From Candidatus Ideonella esbjergensis (GTDB lineage Bacteria > Pseudomonadota > Gammaproteobacteria > Burkholderiales > Burkholderiaceae_C): a stretch of 64,000 nucleotides of DNA. The DNA lies in contig JADJLP010000013.1 in the NCBI GenBank assembly GCA_016710065.1, positions 1 through 64,000 of the forward strand, given 5' to 3'. The translations under genes were made by a program, and so were the position numbers. The notes beneath the pieces were generated by a model. The model made no database searches. It was given only the letters and a program-made list of their open reading frames with translations, and was not told the DNA's origin. Below, in pieces: positions 27,623 to 36,348 of the stretch (position 1 is the first letter of the stretch; each line of letters begins with the position of its first letter).

Positions 27623-28710
27623 AAGGGGTATCTATTTAGCTCCAGCAGCCCCGTTGATACTGTGATTTCATCCAGCAATAGTATCCGATTGCCTCTCCCC
27701 GGTGTTCTTGCTTACGACATCCCCATACGTCACTGGCGGCGTAACCACCGCTTGCTGCAGCAAGCGGTAAAACAGCATCCCGCGTGAGCTGGATGTGCGC
27801 CGGTTGAAACGGAACACGAATTCATCGAGATAGGCGTCCAGGTGGTCTGGCTGTACAGAGCCATGATGTGTTCCCAGCACCCAGCGCTGTACCAGTGAGG
27901 CGACCCGGTGCACTCCCGCCATGGAGACATGGGCAGGTACGCCTGAGCCGAGCATGACGGTGCGCTGGTGGGTGTAACCCAGTTCTCCCAGAGCGCGGTA
28001 TGCCGCCGAACCATCCGTGCGTACCTGGGCTCCAGGCTCGACCACCTCCTGCACAAAGGGGATTACGTGGGTGGCGGCGTCTCGGTCAATGCGGCGTAAC
28101 CGGATGCGCCCAAACCCGTTGGGCTCCACGATCTCCACCGCCATGACCATCAACACTTTGGTCGTACTGCTCTTGCGCCCTGCAGGGGTGGCGGGATTCT
28201 TGCGATCCGTGATGGACAGGTACGTTTCATCCACCTCCACAAGCCCCTTGAGCTTGCCCCGGCCCGGGCGGACCATGGCACGTCGAAACCGGTGCAGCAT
28301 GGTCCAGGCGGTCTGGTAGCTCCCCAAACCCAATACGCGCTGCAGCCCCAGGGCGCTCACGCCTTGTTTCTGATGGGTCAGGTACCAAGCTGCAGCCAGC
28401 CATACACGCAGCGGTGTTCGCGTCTTGTCAAAGATGGTTCCAGATGTCACTGTGCCTTGGTACTGGCATGAGCGGCACATCAGGCGGGTGCGGCTGGCTC
28501 GGTACACATCACCTGCGTTGCCGCAACGCGGGCAGACGAAGCCTTGGGGCCAGCGAAGCTTCTCCAGGAACGCCTGGCAAGCCTCTTCGGTGGCAAACCA
28601 GTCAAGAAATTCGTTCCAGGTGCGGGGGTAGTCCCGTCCAGGAGTTGGCGTTAGCATCTGGGTTTCCATCCAGCTATTCTCACGTCACTGGAGCTAAATA
28701 GATACCCCTT
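27623..28710 (-). mobile_element. IS1595-family insertion sequence
   Basis: About 1.09 kb bounded by perfect 23-base inverted repeats (aaggggtatctatttagctc and onward; 27623-27645 and 28688-28710). One intact transposase gene lies within. Flanks acatttgt and gcatttgt differ at one base of eight; IS1595-family elements make 8-bp duplications, so this is probably the target duplication with one change. It sits between umuD and IS91-like copy C. Confidence 0.88.
27668..28669 (-). CDS. IS1595-family transposase
   Basis: A 333-residue protein with an N-terminal zinc ribbon (CPRCGNAGDVYRASRTRLMC) and a DDE-type core. VEVDETYLSI holds the first Asp, VRTDGSAAYRAL the second, and the HHGSVQPDHLDAYLDEF region the third ligand. 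Cut-and-paste transposition is the family mechanism. The frame is complete and the terminal repeats are perfect, so this may be an active element. It has no passenger gene. Confidence 0.9.
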   Translation of the reverse strand: METQMLTPTPGRDYPRTWNEFLDWFATEEACQAFLEKLRWPQGFVCPRCGNAGDVYRASRTRLMCRSCQYQGTVTSGTIFDKTRTPLRVWLAAAWYLTHQKQGVSALGLQRVLGLGSYQTAWTMLHRFRRAMVRPGRGKLKGLVEVDETYLSITDRKNPATPAGRKSSTTKVLMVMAVEIVEPNGFGRIRLRRIDRDAATHVIPFVQEVVEPGAQVRTDGSAAYRALGELGYTHQRTVMLGSGVPAHVSMAGVHRVASLVQRWVLGTHHGSVQPDHLDAYLDEFVFRFNRRTSSSRGMLFYRLLQQAVVTPPVTYGDVVSKNTGERQSDTIAG

Positions 28711-30493
28711 GCATTTGTACAGTATTCATGTCAGCCACTTCCAAGCCCAAGCTCTACAACCCACGCCACCCCGAACGCACGCTGCTCTACCAAACGGTAG
28801 CCGAGCACTACGAGACCTGGCTAGAGTTGGCCAGCGCGGGTCAGTTCGACGGCCAGGGCGACCACCACACCCCCAAGCCCTTCGTGCGCAAAGCGTTTGC
28901 CAAGTATCTTGAGTGCGGCATCTTTGCCCATGGCTTTGCCCGCGCTCGCTGCGGCGACTGTGGGCACGACTACTTTGTAGCCTTCTCCTGCAAAGGCCGG
29001 GGAGTCTGCCCCTCGTGCACCACCCGGCGCATGGTGGAGACAGCAGCGCACCTGAACGATCACGTATTCCCCCGCCTGCCGGTGCGCCAGTGGGTGCTCT
29101 CCGTGCCCAAGAGGTTGCGGTACTTCATGCAACGCGACGGAGCGGTGCTGAGCATGGTGCTGCGCATCTTTCTGCGGGTGATCGCACAAACTCTGCAGAC
29201 CCACAGCCCCGGTGCGGCCAATGCAGACAAGGAAAGCCTGCACATCGGTGCCATCGCCTTCATTCACCGATTCGGCTCCAGCCTCAATGAACACGTCCAC
29301 TTCCACGTTTGTGTGGTGGACGGGGTGTTTGAGGAAGTGGAGGGCGAGGGCGATGCTGATGCGACCCCTCGAATCTCATCGCCGGGTGTCATCTTTCACG
29401 CGGCCACCGGCATCGATGCGGCTACCGTGGCCCCAGTGCAGACCACACTGCAAAAACGCATCCTGCGCGCCTTCGTTGCTCGGGGCCTGCTGGAGAACTG
29501 TGACGCCAAAGACATGCTGGGCTACAAACACAGCGGCTTCTCGGTGGATGCGGGGGTGTGCATCGAAGCCCACGACCGCGCTGCGCTGGAGCGGCTGCTG
29601 CGCTATTGCGCTATTGCGCGCGTCCACCGTTTTCCATGGAGCGCCTACGCAAAGAGGGAAGCAAACTGGTGTACCGCTGTGCCAAACAGCGCAGCGAGCC
29701 CACCAGTGACAAGCGTGGTGCCAAGGCAGATGAGCTGCACCTCACACCGCTGGAGCTCATCGACCGCATTGCCGCCCTGGTACCCCCACCACGCACCCAC
29801 CGGCACCGCTACTTTGGTGTGCTGGCACCAAACTCGCCGCTGAGGGCTGCGGTGACGGCGCTGGCGACACCGGCGCAAGCCGCTCCCGTGCTGGGCGCGT
29901 CGATCAGCACGGGGGAGTGCGCGCCTGGTGTGGTACCGATGAGCAGCGCGCTGCCATCCCAGAGCGAGCCGGTGCTGCCCAAGCGTGCAGCGCACTACCT
30001 GTGGGCGGTGCTGATCGCCCGCATCTACGAGGTGTTCCCCCTCTTGTGTCCGCTGTGTGGCGGGCATATGCGCATCATCGCGTTCATTACGCACAGCGCT
30101 GACATCCGGCACATCCTGGACCACATCGGGGCAGATTCAGAGCCACCCCGCATCTCCCCGGCGCGCGGGCCACCGCTGTGGGATGACTGTAGTGATGCGC
30201 AGATGGATGACGGGGCGCAAACCGAGCCAGCAGACTGGGACCTAGCGGCGCAACCGGCACCGGACTTTGAGGTCGATCAGCGCATCAGTTGGTGAATGAA
30301 CAAAGCGGCGATTTTGACTTGCCGCGAACTGGCTCTGCGCCCGGTACACGCCGAGCGCCGCAAATCACTCTCCTGAACGCCAAACCCTGGTGGTGAACCT
30401 GACACCTGGGCGGGAAAATCGAGTGTCTCAGCCGGCTTGATGGCGCTTCCGCGGTGCGATACTTGGCCTCATGCGGTTAAAACGCCTATCCGT
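28711..30493 (+). mobile_element. IS91-like element C
   Basis: Nearly identical to copy B along its length. The left side is cut by, or abuts, the IS1595-family element. The right end ...cctatccgt lies at 30493 and joins directly the middle of copy D, so C inserted into (or recombined with) D. Confidence 0.8.
28728..30295 (+). pseudogene. IS91-like transposase of copy C, frameshifted by an 8-base duplication
   Basis: Starts ATG 28728 (MSATSKPKLYNPRHPERTL) and reads in frame through the zinc finger and HUH motif (EHVHFHVCVVDG) to LLRYCA. There cgctattg is repeated in tandem at about 29600-29615 and shifts the frame. Homology continues in another frame from about 29630 to the stop at 30295 (VDQRISW). 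It does not share the three one-base losses of copy B, so B and C decayed independently. Without the 8-base repeat this copy would encode a full-length transposase of about 520 residues. Confidence 0.88.
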
Positions 30494-31829
30494 CCTGGTG
30501 CGACGATTGTGGACACGACTACTTTGTCGCCTATTCCTGCAAAGGCCGGGGTGTCTGCCCCTCGTGCAACACCCGGCGCATGGTGGAGACGGCGGCACAC
30601 CTCTGCGATCATGTTTTCCGCGCCTGCCGGTGCGCCAGTGGGTGCTCTCCGTGCCAAAGCGGCTGCGCTACTTCATGCAACGCGACGGGGCAGTGCTCAA
30701 CATGGTGCTGCGCATCTTCCTGCGGGTCATTGCGCAAAGCCTGCAGGACCACTGCGCCGGTGCGGCCCAGGTGGACAAGGCGGCGCTGCACATCGGGGCC
30801 ATCGCCTTCATCCACCGCTTCGGCTCCAGCCTGAACGGGCATGTGCACTTCCATGTATGCGCAGTCGATGGTGTGTTTGAGGAAGTGGCGGTGGCGGGTG
30901 AGGCCGATGCCCAATCTTCATCGCCGAGCATCGTCTTCCACCCGGCCAGTGCAATTGACGAGGCCGCTGTGGCCCAGGTGCAGGCCGATTTGCGTCGACG
31001 TATTCTGCGCGCCTTCGTGGGCCGTGGCCTGATCGAGAAGACAGATGCCAAAGAGATGTTGGGCTACCAGCACAGCGGCTTCTCGGTGGACACGGGTGTG
31101 TGCATCGAAGCGCACGATCGCGCTGCCCTGGAGCGGCTGCTGCGCTACTGCGCCCGCCCACCCTTTGCCATGGATCGTCTTCGCAAAGAGGGCGCTGCCC
31201 TGGTCTACCGCTGCGCCAAACAACACAGCGAGCCTGGCTCGGACAAGCGTGGCACCAAGGCTGACGAACTGCACCTCACGCCACTGGAGCTGATAGCCCG
31301 CATTGCGGCGCTGGTGCCACCGCCGCGAACGCACCGGCATCGATATTTTGGTGTGCTGGCACCGAATTCGCCACTCAGGGCTGCGGTGACGGCGTTGGCA
31401 CAACCGGCCAAGCAAGTCGTGGTGCAGACCGAGCCAGCCACCACGGGCGCGGGCGTGCCGGGGGTGGTTCCGCTGGGCCATGCGATCCCACCCACGCCCG
31501 AACCTGCGACACCCAAACGGTCGAAGGCGCATTACCTGTGGGCGGTGTTGATCGCCAGAATCTACGAAGTGTTCCCGCTGCTGTGCCCGCTGTGCGGTGG
31601 GCAGATGCGCCTGATCGCATTCATTACCGAGGGCTCGCAGATCAGGAAGATCCTTGATCACATCGGGGTGGACTCAGAACCTCCGCAAATTTCCCCGGCG
31701 CGCGGGCCACCGTTGTGGGATGACGGTGGTGATGCGCAGACGGGTGAGGGGGTGCACATTGAGCCCGATTGGGACCTGGCGGCGCAACCGGCACCCGACT
31801 ACGAGGTCGATCAGCGCGTCAATTGGTGA
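30494..31829 (+). pseudogene. IS91-like transposase of copy D, truncated and frameshifted
   Basis: Begins with codons for CDDCGHDYFVAYSCKGRGVC (zinc finger), so about 65 N-terminal residues are missing. A base is lost near 30615 (ttttccgcgcc where the relatives have one more C), after which the frame is open to 31829. That part includes the HUH motif GHVHFHVCAVDGVFEE, Tyr region RLLRYCARPPFAMDRL and CPLCGGQMRLIAF. Protein divergence from copies B, C and E is visible along its whole length, so D represents an older insertion. Confidence 0.85.
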
Positions 31830-32027
31830 AGGGTTGAGGCGGCGACTTTGACTTGCCGTTGGGTAGGCCTGCGCCCGACGCACCCGTCGCAGCGCTATTG
31901 GCTCTGCCCAACGGTGCATTTTCATAGTGAACCTGCAACGCGGGCAGCCAATCCAGGGTTTTCACGGGGTTTGAAGCCTGTTCCTGGGCGCGATACTTCG
32001 GCCCGTGCGGTTGAATGGCCTATCCGT
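30494..32027 (+). mobile_element. IS91-like element D, 5'-truncated
   Basis: A diverged relative of B, C and E. It begins mid-zinc-finger, exactly at the right end of copy C. Its own right end ...ggcctatccgt is at 32027, 51 bases upstream of the glycyl-radical-enzyme gene. Confidence 0.8.
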
Positions 32028-32078
32028 ATCCGGTGTGATTGTCGGTTCTGTAACTGGGGTGAATACTAGGAGAATAAG

Positions 32079-34482
32079 ATGAATGCTCTTGTGAAATTAG
32101 CTGATAGAGAAATGGCGGTCGAGACTTCTATGGAAGTATCGAACCGTGTTGAGCGCCTGAAAAAAGCAGTGCAAGCCGAAACCAATGGTGCATGCATTGA
32201 GCGTCCTATGCTTTGGACCAAATACCATCGTAACAAGGCCAACAGCGATAAGACGACCAACGTGAAAATGGCCGAAGCTGTGCGCTATGTGCTCAATAAC
32301 AAGACTGTGCGTATTTACGATGATGAGTTGATTGTTGGCAACTTCACCTCCAAACGCGTCGCTGGCTTCTGCTATCCAGAGTTGAGTGGCTTGGAACCCA
32401 TGTCCCAAGTATTCAATATGCCTTCTCGAAAGGTAAATCCCCTCGAAATCAGTTTGAAAGACCGCTTTAAGCTATTTTCACAGATTCCCTTCTGGCTAAA
32501 CAAAAATACATCGACTCTGGCGTTCGACGGCATGAAAGAAGGAATGCGTTTCGCCAAAGAACAGTCGGAAGCCTTACAGTACCAAATCTATGAAGCTGGT
32601 GGTATCTCTCATATCGCTCCTAACTACGAGAAAATAGTCAACGTTGGTGCTCAAGGAATTATTGAAGAAGTAGAAGCACTTGAGAGCGAAACCGATGATT
32701 CTGAAAAATTGGATTTCTACAAGGCCGTCAAAATTTCTATGAAGGGTATGGCGGAATTCGGTGATCGCTACGCCGCTGAAGCCAGCAAAATGGCCTCTGT
32801 TGAAACCGATCCGGTAAGAAAGCAAGAGCTGTTGGAGATTGCTTCCATTTGTGCCCGTGTACCTCGCTTTGGTGCCACCAGCTTCTACGAAGCGGTTCAG
32901 TCCATGACGCTGGCACACATCTGTATCTTTATGGAAACCTTTGGTGAAACTACATGCCCAGGTCGTATCGATCAGTTCCTAAATCCGTTCTATGAGAAAG
33001 ATGTGGCCGCTGGCAATATTTCTCGTGAGAGAGCTAAAGAAATCCTCGGCGCGTTCTGCGTCAAACTGTGTGAAACCATTCCAATGCACGGTGAACTCGG
33101 TACCAGCACTCTGGGCGGTTTGACCAGTTGGGAAGTTGTGACTATCGGCGGTCAGGATAAAGACGGCAACGACGCCACCAACGAGCTGAGCTTTGTATTG
33201 CTGGAATTAGCCGATGAGCTGCGTATGCGTCAGCCTAACTTTCATGTGCGTATTCATAAAAATACCCCCAAAGCGTTCTACGACGAGGTGATTCGCATTA
33301 ACTTCGGCCCTGGTTCTGCTCCTGCCATGTACAACGATGAGACCATTATCGAGTCCATGACCGATATCGGTTATTCTCTGGAAGACGCACGCAACTACGT
33401 GGCTATTGGCTGTGTAGAGCCTACCGCGCCAGGCAAAACTCTGGCTTCCACTGATGCCGCTATGTACAACATGCCGTTGGCGATTGAATTGCTCCTTAAT
33501 GAAGGTCGTCAGTTTGGTTCTAAAAGCAAATTGGTGCTAAAACCCCTCCAGTGTCCGAAATGAAAACCATGGACGATGTGGTTGCGGCTTACGATACCCA
33601 AGTGAAGCATCAGCTGGGTAAACTGCGCAGAGACCTGGAAGCGGTAGAAAAATTCCATGCCAAGCATCATCCCACCCCGATCAGCAGTGCGCTGCTGGAG
33701 GGATGTGTGAAACAGGTGTTTGCTCTACCAAAGGTGGCGCTGTCTATAATTTCTCTGGTATTCAGGGCTGTGGTATGGCGGCCACTGCGGATTCATTGCG
33801 CTGCATTGAAAAAGCAGTATTTGAAGATGGTTGGATTTCCCTGGAAGGGCTGGTCGATCAGCTGAAAGACGATATCAGCGATGAGAAGGTGTTCACTAAA
33901 CTAAATGCCATTGATAAATTCGGTAACGATATTCCGGAAGCCGATAAGTGGATGATCTGGGTTGGTGAGCACTACGCTGATAACATTAAGGCACTGGGTA
34001 AAAATACCCGTGGCGGCAACCACAATGCCGGTGTTTATTCCAATACGTCACACACGCACTTCGGTGGTCTTGTGAACGCGCTGCCTAACGGTCGTCGTGC
34101 CGGTGAAACTTTTGCGTCTGGCTTTGCTCCTGAAAATGGCGCAGACAAGCGTGGTACCACCGCACTATTGAATTCCATGAACAAGATTAACTACAAGAAC
34201 TTTGCCAACGGCATCAACTTCAATATCAAGTTAGACGCTTCCAGCTATGAGTGTGATGACGGCAAGAGTGCCTTGGGCAGCTTGTACAAGGTGTTCTTCA
34301 AGCGTGAAGGTATGCAGGTTCAGGCCAATATGCTGGATCCTAAGATTCTGATTGAAGCTCGTGATAACCCTGAGCTGCATCCGAACTTGTTGATCCGCGT
34401 ATCCGGTTATTCCGCGTACTTTAATGACCTGTCTCCGAAGATGCAGGATGAAGTCATCTCCAGGAGCTCAAATGCGGCCTGA
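32079..34482 (+). pseudogene. Glycyl radical enzyme (dehydratase/lyase type), two frameshifts
   Basis: When two single-base deletions (near 33540 and 33708) are corrected, this is an 801-residue glycyl radical enzyme. It has IGCVEP (active-site Cys and the Glu typical of dehydratase/lyase members, not of pyruvate formate-lyase proper) and the glycyl-radical motif RVSGYSAYF near the C-terminus. ATG 32079 follows AGGAG. Such oxygen-sensitive cytoplasmic enzymes cleave C-C, C-O, C-N or C-S bonds of small substrates; the substrate cannot be told. The activase gene overlaps its end. Base composition is clearly lower in GC than the neighbours, suggesting gammaproteobacterial-like origin. Only 51 bases separate it from the IS end, so its native promoter may be lost. 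Confidence 0.85.
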
Positions 34483-35451
34483 TGCGAGCCTCATTAACTC
34501 GATTAATGTAACGGAGCCCCGCAAGGCTTCGTTATATTTCGATGTTAAGCGCAATACGCTCGATGACGGGCCGGGTATTCGCAGCGTAGTCTTTTTTAAA
34601 GGCTGCCCACTGTCGTGTACCTGGTGCCAGAATCCGGAAAGTATCAATACCGGTTACGAGCTGTCATTCGATGCTGAAAAGTGCATCGAATGCGGTGACT
34701 GTGTGAGTGCTTGTCCGGAACAGGCAATTGATCTGACGGTACCGGGACATATCTTGCGTGACAAGTGCACCCAATGCTTTAAATGTGTCGATGTGTGCCC
34801 GTCCGGTGCGCTGGAGCAGATAGGTCGCCCCACTAATGATCTTGAAGCGCTGGCTGAAGAAGTGCTTGAAGATGCTGATTTCTTTGAGATGTCCGGTGGT
34901 GGCCTCACGGTTTCCGGTGGTGAAGCCCTGATGCAAATGGACAGTGTCGGCGAATTATTTCAGTTGGTGAAAAGGAAGAGAGATATTCATACCCTGATTC
35001 AAACCGCAGGGTTGTTCAACTTTAGCCGTTTTGAAAGTCTGGTATTGCCTCACACTAATACCATTTATTTCGATCTCAAGCTCATCAACAGTGATGATCA
35101 TTTGACCTATTGCGGTGTTAAAAACGAACCCATCATTGAGAACTTTAAAAGGTTCAGGCATTGGCCTTGACCACTGATCTTGAAGTATTGCCTCGAGTGC
35201 CGTTGATTCCTGGAGTTACCGATACCGACGAAAATCTCAGCGGCATTGCCGACCTGATGAAAGAAAACGGCGTCAAAAAAATGCAGATTCTTCCATATAA
35301 TCCCATTTGGTTGGATAAATTACCTCGTTTCGGTGGCACCAAACGTCTCGATATTGGTGAGCAAACCGCCAAGTTTATGAGCGATGCGGAACTGGATCGT
35401 TGTACGGAAGTATTTGAGTCTCGTGGTATCTCGGTGCATTGTCACCGATAA
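34472..35451 (+). pseudogene. Glycyl radical enzyme activase (radical SAM), one frameshift
   Basis: The radical-SAM motif is GCPLSCTWCQNPES (CxxxCxxC), followed by two ferredoxin-type clusters CIECGDCVSACPE and CTQCFKCVDVCPSG. This two-cluster insert is typical of activases for enzymes other than pyruvate formate-lyase. SGGEAL in TVSGGEALMQ contacts SAM. A one-base deletion near 35155 shifts the frame; the C-terminal part continues as LEVLPRVPLIPGVTD through YNPIWLDKL to 35451. Corrected length is about 326 residues. ATG 34472 has AGGAG 5 bases upstream and overlaps the stop of the enzyme it should activate. Confidence 0.87.
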
Positions 35452-35511
35452 CCGCAAACAGGTTTCACTGCAGCCGCTATTTGTGCTGTCTCTATTTAAA
35501 CTGCTCATAAG

Positions 35512-35544
35512 CCCGGCATAACTCCTTGCCGGGTTTAGTTTTTT
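35512..35544 (+). terminator. Rho-independent terminator after the glycyl-radical pair
   Basis: cccggca / tgccggg stem with an 8-base loop, followed by tttagtttttt. Confidence 0.85.
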
Positions 35545-35569
35545 AATTGATTGTAATTTAGGTGATGTT

Positions 35570-35876
35570 GTGAAAAGAACCATGCTTCTGGCAGCCTATG
35601 ATGCTGTGGAATCGTTAGCGTCTTTGTCTTCTCGTGTTGAAAGTCGTTTTCGCAGTGATAAAAAGAGAACGTTGAAATCTGCCCCGGTTGTGGGGCACAA
35701 CGGTTTTCGTTATCGAGTACATTCAGATTGGGGTATTCCTGATGAACCGTCGCGTTACCCGGTGAAAGACTGCCATGAAATGGTGGTAGATTCTTTGGGA
35801 AGAATTGTACTTTTGACTAACCATCAAAAGAATAACATTCTGATCTACAACGCCGACGGTCAGATCGTTGATAGCC
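35570..35876 (+). pseudogene. NHL-repeat / six-bladed beta-propeller protein, N-terminal fragment
   Basis: Starts at GTG 35570 and reads about 102 residues. DCHEMVVDSLGRIVLLTNH followed by KNNILIYNADGQIVDS is a typical propeller blade. The rest is missing: at about 35874 the sequence changes to aceF in the same strand but another gene. Base composition matches the glycyl-radical genes, so it belongs to the same imported block. Whether it works with the enzyme is unknown. Confidence 0.65.
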
Positions 35877-36332
35877 AATGCTTCGCTCGACGGCGACCAG
35901 CTGGTGATGAAGAACTACTTCCACATCGGCTTTGCGGCCGACACGCCCAACGGCCTGGTGGTGCCCGTGATCCGCGACGCCGACCAGAAGGGCATCGTGC
36001 AAATCTCGCAAGAGATGGGTGACCTGGCGAAGAAAGCGCGCGACGGCAAGCTGGGCCCGGCCGACATGACCGGCGGGTGCTTCTCCATCAGCTCGCTGGG
36101 CGGCATTGGCGGGCGTTACTTCACGCCCATCATCAACGCGCCTGAGGTGGCCATCATGGGCGTGTGCAAGAGCAGCCTGGAGCCCCAATGGGACGGCACA
36201 CAGTTCGCACCGCGCCTCATGCTGCCGCTCAGCCTGAGCTGGGACCACCGCGTGATCGACGGCGCCAGCGCCGCACGCTTCAACGTGTACTTTGCCTCGC
36301 TGCTGGCGGACTTCCGCCGCATCGTGATGTAA
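35877..36332 (+). pseudogene. aceF: Pyruvate dehydrogenase E2 (AceF), C-terminal fragment
   Basis: About 151 codons: NASLDGDQLVMKNYFHIGFA at the start and the acetyltransferase active site SWDHRVIDGA near the end. This is the last third of the dihydrolipoyl acetyltransferase catalytic domain. The lipoyl domains, E1-binding domain and first part of the catalytic domain are missing, replaced by the propeller fragment. It precedes lpdA by 16 bases, the normal aceF-lpdA order of betaproteobacteria. A complete pyruvate dehydrogenase locus must exist elsewhere if the host needs it. Confidence 0.88.
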
Positions 36333-36348
36333 CGAAAGGGCAATGCAC

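Noticed and set aside
34424..34471. Upstream in-frame start for the activase at 34424
   Set aside because: It would be read within the glycyl radical enzyme's codons and lacks a ribosome site; ATG 34472 has AGGAG at proper spacing.
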